From Spodoptera frugiperda (taxonomy: Eukaryota; Arthropoda; Insecta; Lepidoptera; Noctuidae): 64,000 nucleotides of DNA. This document shows positions 25,008-35,059 of the stretch, piece by piece. Location: contig NC_064229.1 of NCBI RefSeq assembly GCF_023101765.2, forward strand, positions 6,238,473 to 6,302,472, written 5' to 3'. Positions within the stretch are counted from its first letter, which is position 1, and the number at the start of each line of letters is the position of its first letter. The position numbers and the translations under genes were made by a program. The notes beneath the pieces are model-generated. The model was not told where the DNA came from. It saw nothing but the letters and a program-made list of their open reading frames with translations, and did no database searches.

Positions 25008-25400
25008 GTGAAAAATCGTGTTTAACAGTTCACTGATAAACTGATAACGCGGTGCACTGATCGACTGTTTTCATGAAGAGCGATAATTTCATACAATCCA
25101 GCGATTTATTGTGAACGGTTGCACTGTAAAACTATGGCACAGTTTTCGGAACGAGTTATTAGGGTGGTAGTAGGTTTACGCGTCGATATTTTGTTCAGGA
25201 GCGAGTGGCGCGCGCTCTACGGCTTCTAGCGGGTTATTGGCAGCTACGGGCCGAGGCTGCGTGCGCAGGCCGCGTCACGCCGCTTGCCGCATATCCACTC
25301 CGCATTGACAGGCACACGGTGCACACACCCACCGCTCCAGGTGGACGTCACTTCGTCTGCTGGTGCTCACGCCACACGTGAAACACTGAAAGTATTATCA
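25008..25400 (-). promoter_or_regulatory. Candidate CpG-rich promoter and non-coding first exon (minus strand)
   Basis: About 25180-25380 is strikingly GC/CpG-rich compared with the AT-rich flanks. Downstream on the minus strand are three ATCAGT initiator-like motifs (about 25031-25062) and then a good 5' splice site, CAC|GTAAGTA, with the exon ending at 25008. No long ORF spans it, so it reads as a 5'-UTR exon. The only minus-strand coding gene downstream in the window is the fucosyltransferase, whose first coding exon has an acceptor at 4601. Joining the two would give a 20.4 kb intron. It could also belong to a non-coding RNA. Confidence 0.4.
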
Positions 25401-28400
25401 ATAGCTAGCTATCTAAAAATATTTAAGGTAGAGATGTAGGTAAACAGGACTTAAGTAGCGATATCTCCAGTTTTCCTGAAGGGTCATAAGGAATCAAGGC
25501 ATTTAGAAACGTAGGCGGTTCATTAAAGTCGTTATTTAGGTACTAATCAAAGTTTTTTTTCAATACATATTGAATATTATGTAGAAAATGTAATAGTAAA
25601 TTAGTACTGCCAATAGTAGGTAACATTAGAGTGTCGCCAATAGGTAGGCACAAGCAGGTACCTGTGTACACACACAGCGTTGAACTATTAGCAGAAAGAT
25701 CGATCTATGTAAACACGTGTGTCCGATTTACTTCCAAGACGCTACGGATCACTAAACGGTAGCCATGCATATAGGCATGAATATTTGCAAAGGTTTCCCC
25801 TGTAAACCTTCCTATTCAAGAGATTTTAACTGTAAGGGGCGAATCAGTATCTACAAAATCATTTTTTATTTTTACACAAATGATAATAATAGAGTTCGAC
25901 TTTTATGAATTATTGTATGTACCTAGGTATAGGTAACATTAATTTATAGGTAAAAATACATACCTATTTATTTCTTATGTGTATTAAAATGCCAACACCA
26001 CAGGGTTTCAAGTGCTGTACTGGATATGCACGAACGAGCCATAAATTATATCTAAACAATATATCTAATCGTTATTCAATTGTAGATAATAAATGCGTCA
26101 TTAAATATTGCCTTGTAGATTAATTTTTAAAAATACTCTCCATGTATTTTTCCTCTTTAAACGGATTTAAGAACATAACACGTTCTGGCGATTGATAAAA
26201 AAAATATCGCAATCAGATCCGCATCCGCATTTATCTACCTCCATTACGTACCTATATCCCTGTAGCGATATTCAGCCTCTCCTTTTTAATTTGTATTTTT
26301 TTTACATATAAATCTTTCATTTTTACGAAATAAGAACTAGGTTGGTATCTAATATTCTTCCATTAGCAGATGGACTAATGAATGTTTAATTTACGTCTCA
26401 TGTCTTCGTCCCAATAAACTATATCTTGAAACTATACTTAAATAAATTCCATAGAAGAGAAGAATTTGGTTAAATCTTTGAATGATTGGAACATGTGCAC
26501 GGAACTGTTTTCAGCATTCATCAAAATATCTTAAACATTGCATAACATTACAGCTGTGTTGCTGTGACCAAATGTCGTAATATTGTATCGGCTGCATTTA
26601 TTTTTAAAAAAGTACAGGGAGCCGTTCTACTTACCCACTGTCACTCATTTAGATGCCGAAACGAACAAGAGATCAGAACGTCTTGATTAAAATTAATTGC
26701 CGTTTTTAAATAGATTTCTACAATATTATTTTTAGTTGAACGAAAGAACGACTTTTTCCGGTTTAAAGTAGAGTCCCTTTTTAAACGTTCAATGGTAGCG
26801 TAGCTACTCCTCGTATAGGTTTTTTTTACTAAAACAGTTCTTATCTATAAATTACATAAAATATGTAGGTATGTAACCACTATAAGTGGAGTAACTTCGT
26901 AGTTACGCCACTTATTCCACCCTGTGCCGTGGTGGCAAGTCGGCAAAATGCTACGGGCAGAGGTTTTCATCTGGATTTCTCTTTTTTTGTATTGGGTGGT
27001 AGCTCTCCGCATTGCTGGATTTGCCACGGGCTTCCATCGACATAATTACTTATACACCACTAGTGTTGCTATGCCACTCTGCTTTCAAACCTAAATTATT
27101 AAATCACTACGATTGTTTAAGAAGACCATTTAAAAGATAACCATATAATAAAAAAAAAATCGATAACAATAAACGAAGGAGGAAATAATGGGGTCAATGT
27201 TAGTAAGACTTTTTTCTTTCTGCAGTGCTGTATGTACCTATAATTTTTAAGAGGTTGTTTTTAATTAGCGTTCATGTCGTAAACATGCTATAACCGAGCA
27301 TTTTAGTTTCATGCTATTTAACATTTAATAGCATGAAACTAAAGTAAACATACCTAGCTTAGCACTATACGTCCGTAATTCCGTAAATCGTGATTGCTTA
27401 TCGCTGTAAAAACAGTTTTCAATAAAGTTTTACAACGAAATTTATCCTTACCAATCACTAAATTATAGCAAGCGATAAGAATTACGGTGCCCTTCAACCA
27501 AAATTGTGTCAAATTGATGATACAAGAACGCTAGACACCTATCTACATCAAGTGTCAATATTCCATTAAAAAAAATATTATTGTTTAAAATCGATAATGT
27601 TTCCCGCGATTTTCGTCCATATTTCACTCACCTACCTACTTTTGCGCGGACCGACATTATGCAGTACGCAATAAAAAACTTTAGTATCTAAATCAATTTT
27701 TCACACTTGAACCATTGAGAATATAAAAAGCTATTACTACAAAAAATATAGTGAATATTCACGCACGTACCAAGTTTGTTACTACTAGCGCCATCTGTTG
27801 ACGAATAGCAAAATTAATAAATAACATTGGACCAAGCGTAGTATGGATGCAAACAATGTAATTAACTAGAATATAATTAATTATTATTTGTAAGAAACTA
27901 GTAATATAAATATGCCGCACTAAAATATATCGGTACAATAATTTATTATCAAGTATGATTGACAGGATCACGGGATACCGAAGTGGTTTTAAATCAGCTA
28001 GAATATAACTAAATTCGGGATTATATACAACTGTAGCAAAGTTTATATATAATTTGAACATAATACACGACAACGTCCTAACGTTTACTTAGGAAGGTAG
28101 GTATTGTTTGTCGCACTTACGTTGTCAATACGACAGACTTGTTTGAACTTTAATCGCCCCCACTCGTGGTGACAATCAACCCGCATAACAGATGTATACA
28201 GGTAGTGATAACATTGACAACTCATAGTAGGTCATCGATTTTAAGATCGATACATTTATACGTACTCGAGTGTTATGTAGGTACGTTTTTTTTTCATACA
28301 TAACTGCAGACTATTACCATCTGTAAGTGGTTCAATGTTACATTTTATCATAAGATAATTAAGTATTTTTTTATTTAAGGGATAATAAGCAAATGGATCA

Positions 28401-28600
28401 CTCATGGTTGTCTGCTTTTAACTAGGGTGGAGGGAAGATGTTGATTTCATTTCAGATTACGGATACAATGTCAACAAGAAAACGATTGTTTTATTTAATT
28501 ATAACTTTTATTACTGTCCCCAAAATGCAAGAATTACAAAAAAGCTTATCTACCACAATACCTAGACATGAAACAATAATAAATTGTGACACTATTTCTG
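25400..28600. other. Intergenic sequence between candidate promoter and PEX3
   Basis: No coding resemblance. A 17-bp-stem hairpin lies at 27302-27343, and the remainder is AT-rich unique sequence. Confidence 0.4.
27302..27343. other. Perfect 17-bp-stem hairpin
   Basis: TTTAGTTTCATGCTATT, 8-nt loop, then its exact complement. Could be a MITE remnant or a small-RNA precursor. Confidence 0.5.
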
Positions 28601-28634
28601 CCTCCATTACATAGATGTGATTGAGACATTATTA

Positions 28635-28640
28635 TTTATT
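28635..28640 (-). terminator. Poly(A) signal for PEX3 (or TIM8-PEX3) transcript
   Basis: AATAAA on the minus strand about 50 nt after the PEX3 stop codon. A second candidate lies at 28512-28507. No equivalent hexamer occurs in the TIM8-PEX3 gap. Confidence 0.5.
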
Positions 28641-28690
28641 ACTTTAATTAAAGGCCAATGCAGGGGCCATTTACATATTTAAATATGAGC

Positions 28691-29812
28691 CTAAGCACTA
28701 CTGAATACTTCATATATGTTAGCCCCTAGAAGTTTCAACTTGTCACTTAGTGTGAGTTGCTGAGTCAATAAATCTGGAATGTTAGTGTTACCCTTACATG
28801 TGTTCTTTGTAATGAGTTCACTAATAACAGGTAAGAGTTTTACAAAGTGTATCTCTACCTTATTGACATCTACAAAAGTGTCAGGACTTGCTCCTAGTTT
28901 CAATGCCCCATTCGTGATCACATGATCAACATTTAGCTCTAAATGATTCTTACTGGTGGGTGCAGATTTGGATACAAATAAATTGGCAATTTCATCTATG
29001 ATGGATGAAAAGCTACGGCTTACAGATGACATGGTAACGGTGGTGACCTCATCACTTTCTAATAGATCCATTGTTTCTTTAACAATGGTGTCTAGCTTTG
29101 CCCCGCTGATCTCTGCATTACCCATTAAGTACTGCACCATTTTCTTTACAGGGTCACCTTCTGTGGTATCTGTACACAATATGGTTTGTATAGACCAGAA
29201 TATTTGCTCCACCTCTCGCAATGTCATCTTTTTCTTTAAAGAAACAGGTTCAACAACCTTCTTCACAGCTGACTCTATCTGTTTCACTAAGTCTTCCACA
29301 CCTCTATCTACAAAATGGTGGCACAGAGACAAATACTTTGCTTGCAAGTCACCATCCACCAGTGAATCTTCCTCGTGGACTGAATCTCTGTACAGATAAC
29401 CACCAATAATGTTGAGCTGTACTCGTAGTATCACTTGCAATATGTTCAGTGCATACACAAGGACACATATTCTTGTAAATATCATTATCTTCAATTGTTC
29501 CCATAATGCTAATTTGTTTTCTGGATTATCCTGCAGTTTCTGAACTATTTCTTCAGTGTTTAATATACTTAAAATACTTTCTGTCACAATTTTGGACAGT
29601 GATAATATTGTTTGATTACATGTACGTTCAGTGCTCTCAAAGTGTTGTTTTTTACGAGTCATTTCGAAAAATCTTTTGGCCTCCTTTTCCTGCCATTCTC
29701 GCAATTTTCTTTGTGCATAGCCAGTTAATAAATATAATCCACCAAACACAGCACCTGTCACAATAAACTTGCGTTTGTGACGGCGCAAAAAGTCCTTGAG
29801 TCCTTCCAACAT
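28691..29812 (-). CDS. PEX3: Peroxin-3, peroxisomal membrane biogenesis factor
   Basis: Single intronless ORF of 373 codons, the usual length of animal PEX3. The N-terminus (MLEGLKDFLRRHKRKFIVTG) has the basic cluster and adjoining hydrophobic segment (about residues 16-33) that target and anchor PEX3 in the peroxisomal membrane. The segment LALWEQLKI puts a tryptophan at residue 104, the position known in the human protein to contact PEX19. The rest is a helical cytosolic domain ending in NIYEVFSSA. PEX3 docks PEX19 carrying newly made peroxisomal membrane proteins. The ATG at 29812 is the first in frame and matches the family N-terminus. It lies 24 nt downstream of the TIM8 stop on the same strand, with no polyadenylation signal between them, so it may share the TIM8 transcript. 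The first good poly(A) signal after the stop is at 28640-28635. Confidence 0.96.
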   Translation of the reverse strand: MLEGLKDFLRRHKRKFIVTGAVFGGLYLLTGYAQRKLREWQEKEAKRFFEMTRKKQHFESTERTCNQTILSLSKIVTESILSILNTEEIVQKLQDNPENKLALWEQLKIMIFTRICVLVYALNILQVILRVQLNIIGGYLYRDSVHEEDSLVDGDLQAKYLSLCHHFVDRGVEDLVKQIESAVKKVVEPVSLKKKMTLREVEQIFWSIQTILCTDTTEGDPVKKMVQYLMGNAEISGAKLDTIVKETMDLLESDEVTTVTMSSVSRSFSSIIDEIANLFVSKSAPTSKNHLELNVDHVITNGALKLGASPDTFVDVNKVEIHFVKLLPVISELITKNTCKGNTNIPDLLTQQLTLSDKLKLLGANIYEVFSSA

Positions 29813-29840
29813 TTTGTGTACAGTTGTATGCTTACTTTAC
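29813..29840 (-). other. TIM8-PEX3 intercistronic gap with embedded splice-like sites
   Basis: Only 24 nt (29836-29813) lie between the TIM8 TAA and the PEX3 ATG. The last TIM8 codons read on the minus strand as CCTCTTGTATTCCAG, a pyrimidine-rich acceptor whose AG is directly followed by the TAA stop. A GTAAGC donor-like hexamer follows the stop. The PEX3 start context is CACAAAATGT. There is no polyadenylation signal here. Confidence 0.6.
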
Positions 29841-30543
29841 TGGAATACAAGAGGTGCGTCGGAACGGTACTTAGTTGTGTTCATCAATCGTCTTGTTATG
29901 AACGTTGTAGCGTCAATGAATCTTTCCACACAATTCATTATGCACACCTCTGTCTTGGAGTCCAGCCGGTTAGAAGGCCGGCCCATGCAAGTGTCCCAGC
30001 ATGTGTCTGTCAGCCCGTGGACAAGAACCTTCAAAGGAAAAATAAAACAATACATGAATAAATATATAACTTCCAATGAATTTCTATGAGGAATTCATTA
30101 TGCCTATTAGTAAATACATATCATTATATGGGAATTAATATTAAAATATTCAAGTTACAATAAATACTGCATGATAAAACACTATATTATATTATTATCA
30201 ATTGTTACTATCATTTTAAGTCAAGGACTTTAGTCAATGAGATTCTATTTAATCTGCATTAGTCAGTTACTTAAAAGCGAATAAATTCATTTAAAATTTA
30301 GTGTGATAAAGGTCGAAAAGTATGAATTAAAACAATAGAGCTCATTAGGTAAACTAAACAATGTTCGGTCAAAGGTCGAAGGTGGCCTGCGAAACTTGAT
30401 TAGGTATGGTACCTTGAGCAATCTTATATTTCGGTAGAATTTTGGCAATATTTAATAAAAGGACTTACTTGGAAACGTTGTTTCTGTGTTTCTGTGAGGA
30501 TAAAGCTTTCTAACTGTGGATCCTGTAACTGTGTTTCGGTCAT
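29837..30543 (-). CDS. Tim8: Mitochondrial import inner membrane translocase subunit Tim8, two exons
   Basis: Exon 1 is 30543-30469 (ATG to CAA|GTAAGT) and exon 2 is 30028-29837 (acceptor TTTCCTTTGAAG), giving 88 residues. The protein has the small-Tim twin CX3C signature, CWDTC (C35, C39) and CIMNC (C54, C58), with Tim8-type context GLTDTCWDTCMGRPSNRLD and NCVERFIDATTFITRRL. Tim8 pairs with Tim13 in the intermembrane space and chaperones hydrophobic precursors such as Tim23 to the TIM22 or TIM23 machinery; the paired cysteines form the disulfides of the helical hairpin. The first exon is short and easy to miss. The gene is head-to-head with PSMG2 (501 nt between ATGs) and lies immediately upstream of PEX3. 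Confidence 0.94.
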
Positions 30544-31043
30544 AATCAGTGATAAGGGCAATAAAATAATGGCACTTTTAAACAAAAACAGAAATATAAC
30601 ATCTAATAAGGCTTACGTATGAAATGTTGTAAAAATGTAGGAAATGTGCCTGTCTGTCTATCTGAGAACAGAGAATTAATATTTTCCTTTTTTTACAGAG
30701 AAGAGAAACGAGAACCAGTTTAGTGTTGCCTTATAAATAAAGTCAGTACATCCTTCATTCATTCATTCACATCACTGTTGAGCTTGTTACTAAATAAATA
30801 AAATATTTAAGCTTGAAAACAAGTTATTTATTTGTTTGTACAAATATTTCTATTATTTGCTCAATCAATTTTATTTGATAACTATTTTTTTACTAAATAG
30901 TTAGTCATTCATTCATAGTTTTTTTTTGTAGCTGTCAGAACCTCTCTATAGATGAGTTGTGGTTATTTTGGATTGTTGATAATCGTGATTTTGAATTTTG
31001 TTTAAATTCTTCCGGGCTTATAAAAATTTTAGTGTCCATAACA
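30544..31043. promoter_or_regulatory. Shared divergent promoter region of TIM8(-PEX3) and PSMG2
   Basis: 500 bp separate the two divergent ATGs. The interval is AT-rich with ATTC repeats near 30755-30770 and 30907-30917, and no transposon was recognised. A 17-codon uORF (30952-31005) precedes the PSMG2 ATG if transcription starts far enough upstream. Exact start sites cannot be placed by eye. Confidence 0.55.
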
Positions 31044-31784
31044 ATGGCTCAAGTTAATCATTGGAAAATATTAACAGACTGTGATTTTACTGGATATACA
31101 TTGGTTATACCAAGTGTGGCAGTTGGAAATGTTGGGCAACTAGCTGGTGATTTAATGATTTCTTCTTTACACATGACGAAGGTTGGAATAATTTACAGTC
31201 CAGCACTTATTCCTATATCGGGATACGATCCTTATAAGATTGGGTCTAACTCTATATCAAGTTGCTGTGAACTTTATCAGTGTGCTGAAAGGAAAGTGGT
31301 AATTCTGCTGTTGAGGGCACCGCTAGTTTATAAGTATGCAAAGCAATTCCTCACAGAAGTCGTGGACAAATTCAAGGGTCAAAATATCAAGGATGTTGTA
31401 ATACTAACTAGTAGTTTTGCTCATGAGAGGAAGCATATAATGACATCACCTTTCCGATATGTGGTGAATGATCTATGTTTGTACACAAATAAGCTGAGGA
31501 CTTTGGATTGGGTTGAACATGAAACCAGTGGCGAGCCTGTGAAAATACTTGGAGGCGGCTTTGCATCATTACTGTTTGAAATAACCAAGGAGAAGTCTGT
31601 GCCATGCTTACTACTATACAAATTTGCATCGGAGGGAGACAATATACCTGATGCTTATGAAATGGTGCAGTACTTGAACACCGTTATACCACTCTTCAAT
31701 GATTCAGACCTATTCTCACAATTAGTCCCTCCAGTGTCATGGAACCTCATGTACGGAGGGCCACCACCTAAAAATATTTATTAA
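31044..31784 (+). CDS. PSMG2: Proteasome assembly chaperone 2 (PAC2)
   Basis: Intronless ORF of 246 codons, close to the animal PSMG2 length (about 260). The N-terminal part matches the family: GYTLVIPSVAVGNVGQLAGD followed by LMISSLHMTKVG and a PLIPISGYDPY-like region. The C-terminal part has LLYKFASEGDNIPDAYEM and ends near PVSWNLMYGGPPP, both characteristic. PSMG2 forms a heterodimer with PSMG1 that organises the alpha ring of the 20S proteasome and prevents off-pathway dimers. The ATG at 31044 in context ACAATGG is chosen because the in-frame extension upstream lacks an ATG. A poly(A) signal follows at 31806. Confidence 0.94.
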   Translation: MAQVNHWKILTDCDFTGYTLVIPSVAVGNVGQLAGDLMISSLHMTKVGIIYSPALIPISGYDPYKIGSNSISSCCELYQCAERKVVILLLRAPLVYKYAKQFLTEVVDKFKGQNIKDVVILTSSFAHERKHIMTSPFRYVVNDLCLYTNKLRTLDWVEHETSGEPVKILGGGFASLLFEITKEKSVPCLLLYKFASEGDNIPDAYEMVQYLNTVIPLFNDSDLFSQLVPPVSWNLMYGGPPPKNIY

Positions 31785-31805
31785 ATTTATACTAGAATGT
31801 TAAAT

Positions 31806-31811
31806 AATAAA
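31806..31811 (+). terminator. Poly(A) signal of PSMG2
   Basis: AATAAA 22 nt after the PSMG2 stop codon, inside an AT-rich tract. Confidence 0.6.
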
Positions 31812-33463
31812 AATATGTTTATTAAATTAATATTTTTAGTATATTTGCTTATTTTTATTTTAAGAAAATACCTGATTATGTGTGGGTTTGCTTTGCACAC
31901 CAATGGTTCTTTACCAATATCTATAAAACTATTTTCATAAAATAGGACTAAAAATCTAATTGTTACTAATTTAACTTCCTAGTTTTGTATGATTGCACAA
32001 AGGTTACATACCCAATAAATATTACCAATTTTTGATAAAAAATAATTTTATCACTTGTTCATTAAAATAGCACTTTATATAAAATTTAGTCATAAATAAA
32101 ATAGCACTTCGGTGGAAGTGCTAGTAACCAACATAAACGGAGCGATAGTAGGTAAGAATTATTTTGGAAGCTAGAGCAAATGGTAAAGTTCGTATAAATA
32201 GAACTAGATGGCGCTATAAGTCACTCCAGAATTCACGATTATTAAAAATTGTCAAGATCGAATCGTGTTGTTGGAAGTGAGTCATATAGGTATCTTTTAT
32301 TTCAATCAATTTAAATTTTATTTATATCGTTTTCTGTAAGCTTCTTCGCCAGTCAGTCATTAATCAGCCATCATACTACCAACTACCTAACTGATATTCC
32401 CATTCGTCCTCATTGCTCTAATTTGTGACTAGATAAAGCATTATTCTATTGTTACGGATGTAGAATGGAACTGCGAGGCGACCCTCAATTTAATTATAAG
32501 ATTGACCTAATTATTCATAATTTTAATTTGCACGATCTGAGTAAATGAGTCCAAACTTTTTGATTTAGGGTTAAACTCTCACAAAATCTTAAGTGATAAT
32601 AGGAGGTTTATAAATTAATGTTATACGAATACCTGCTTAGTTTCCGACTTACAGGTGGGACCATGATGACAATGATGGTATTAGTCAGCCAGTTACTTTA
32701 TATTTTATAATTAAGAAAGTGCGTATGTGACCTTAGTCTGTTTTGTAGCAGACAAGGCATATTGGCGATTTAAACGTACCTAACTATATCTATTAGTGAT
32801 GTTTATATAAACCGAGAAAGTCTGTACCTAGTACATAGGTAACTAATTATAACTCGGAAAAGTCACTTTGGTATTTGCCACTCATGTTACTTTTTGGGCA
32901 CAGACTTTTTTCACAAGAACGTTTCTCTGTAAAACTTAGAAACTTCAAAGCTATAAGCAAATTTATTAACATTATGTACTTAAAAATTACAGTTATAAAA
33001 TCCTTATTCTTAGACAGACACTACTTAAGTAGATATTTGCAATCATTATTATTCCTATGAGTAATATCTCCCACTTAACATTCAGCCTTGGTGCTTGTTT
33101 TAATTAATTTCACTCCGACCGCGATTATGACATGGATATAAAATAGAAAAGTGGAGTCTATGGTTAGCTATAGATATGTAGGAGGGTGGGTATCTACCAC
33201 TACTACTTATTGCTATTTATTAAAAAGTGTAGGTATTATCTGTGGCGTAAGAACTTCAACGTGAGGATTTATGGTAGGTACATAGGTATTTTGTTGCTTA
33301 TTGTGAACACACATTTGAGCCAGTTACCTATGCTACGTTGATGATGTGGGTGATCTGGTGAACTTCTAGGTAACAATTAAGTACTTATACATATTTACAT
33401 GGTACTAAAAATTTGAAAATTATCCTGAATCTGTGCAAGATTTGTAGCATCGATACAAAGTAC
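31812..33463. other. Intergenic sequence, nothing recognised
   Basis: Follows the PSMG2 poly(A) signal; AT-rich, with no family-like ORF. Confidence 0.4.
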
Positions 33464-33668
33464 TTTTTTTTTGAAGGGGAATATCATCCAATGACTTCTG
33501 CCGCCATGGGTGAGGCGGGAGGGAGTGTCAGACTCTTACTGACTAAACCTTTTACGTTGTCCGCAGCTCCGGATCGGGCATCACTCTGCTGGGCCCTATC
33601 TGTGGTGTTCTGGGTCATTGAGGCGCGCGCGGAACCCGATGCGCCGTACGCACGGGGTACTGACATGA
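33464..33668 (-). repeat. 5'-truncated R1-clade LINE copy, inverted
   Basis: Contains the inverted tail plus CCGGATCGGGCATC and GAGGCGCGCGCGGAACCCGA, which correspond to the 3' region of the LINE at 44590-45320. This ties the short tails elsewhere to that LINE. Confidence 0.75.
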
Positions 33669-34350
33669 CCTAAAATACAGAAAATAAATAAAATACTTGA
33701 TTATCCTATTTTTAGAAATAATATAGGTACTGTACCTGTTCTCTAATTTACTACCTACCTTAGTGTACCTAGCCAGCAATATCGTATAAAACAACAAAGT
33801 AGGTTCACAAAGAAGTTGATCAATAATTTCAGAATAATTTTAGCACTTTTTTCATGTCATAAATATGACTAGACTTGCGAAATAAGGTAATAAGTAACTA
33901 TCATCATTAGTATTGTTAATTAGGCAGTTAATTAATATAAAGAACGAACATTTTGCCTGAAACTTTGTTCGGTAAATTATGTTAGTTCCTTTCTTAATGT
34001 TGGTTTTCATTAACTAAGCGGTTGCGTACCTACTTGTATATAAGAAAATATAATACACACTTATAAAGTTTCTAAGTCCGATGGTTGTAGTCGTTAGTGT
34101 ATTGTGCGTTCATAAACAAAAGAAGAAACGTTTAGGTAGGGCTCATCTTTAAAGGGGCTCATGATAAGCTCCTACCCATACTTAGGTATGGCTATAATAT
34201 ATATGTATATATAAGCTAGTAGGTGCTTACAGATAAACAATACGTTAATTGAGCTATCATACTAGGTAGGTTATTTTAATAAAACAACAGTATAAGTGCT
34301 TAATTCAAATCTAAGCAAATTAAGCGGAAGACTAACATCTTTAACTAGTA

Positions 34351-34491
34351 AATGGCAATAGGTTCACCCTCTATTACATGGGACTTATTACACAAATGGT
34401 AAAAAAGTGGCTGTACATTGTACAGTGGCATTACCTACGTGCCGTAATGTGCACCTCTACTTACTCCTTCAGGGATAAAAGACGTGACGTT
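34351..34491 (+). repeat. tRNA-SINE 3' half
   Basis: GCAATAGGTTCACCCTCTAT, GTGCCGTAATGTGCACCTCT and GGGATAAAAGACGTGACG; no tRNA head. Confidence 0.75.
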
Positions 34492-34760
34492 GCTGTAACT
34501 TTAAACTAACATTTTTTATAACTTATTTGCTAATGTTAGGCAGTTAAAACAAGAGTCCAGGAAATTACGTTTGCACCCAAAACTAAACAGGTTAACAAGA
34601 GCAATAAACCTATATTCGTAGGGACGTCAACTTTGTAACTGCTACACATGATAATAATTAAAGTAATTGCCGTTGGATATCATTTCACTGTTCATGTAAC
34701 GTGCGAACTTAGGCTCTGGTATCATGAAATAATTTCTGTATGATGGGCAATATAAGTTTT

Positions 34761-35050
34761 AGACTGCCTAATTGGCCGAGTGGTTACAAGTGCGACTGCC
34801 GGGCAAGGGGTCTCGGGTTCGATTTTCGGGTCGGGCAAAGTGCTACTGGGCTTTTTTAGTTTTTTTCGAAAATTTCTCAGTAGCACGGAATCTGGATATG
34901 TGCCCGGTATATGGCAATAGATTCACCACCTATTACATACTTACAACATAAATTGTGAAATGTAGGTGTACATTGTACAGTGGCATAACGTGCCATAATG
35001 TGCACCTCTACCTACCCTTTCGGGGATAAAAGGCGTGATGTTATAAAAAA
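34761..35050 (+). repeat. Complete tRNA-derived SINE
   Basis: tRNA-like head with A box TGGCCGAGTGG (34773-34783) and B box GGTTCGATT (34816-34824), then a body with TCTCAGTAGCACGGAATCTG and the tail GTGCACCTCTACCTACCC to GGGGATAAAAGGCGTGATG. Pol III promoter boxes are intact enough to recognise. Similar to noctuid HzSINE/HaSE elements (name from memory). Confidence 0.85.
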
Positions 35051-35059
35051 AATATATAA

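Noticed and set aside
28956..29399. 147-codon plus-strand ORF
   Set aside because: Antisense shadow of PEX3, whose family motifs and full length are clear on the minus strand.
31408..31642. Minus-strand ORFs of 73 codons
   Set aside because: Antisense shadows within PSMG2.
34773..34824. tRNA gene
   Set aside because: A and B boxes are present, but no cloverleaf closes and the segment continues into a SINE body and tail.
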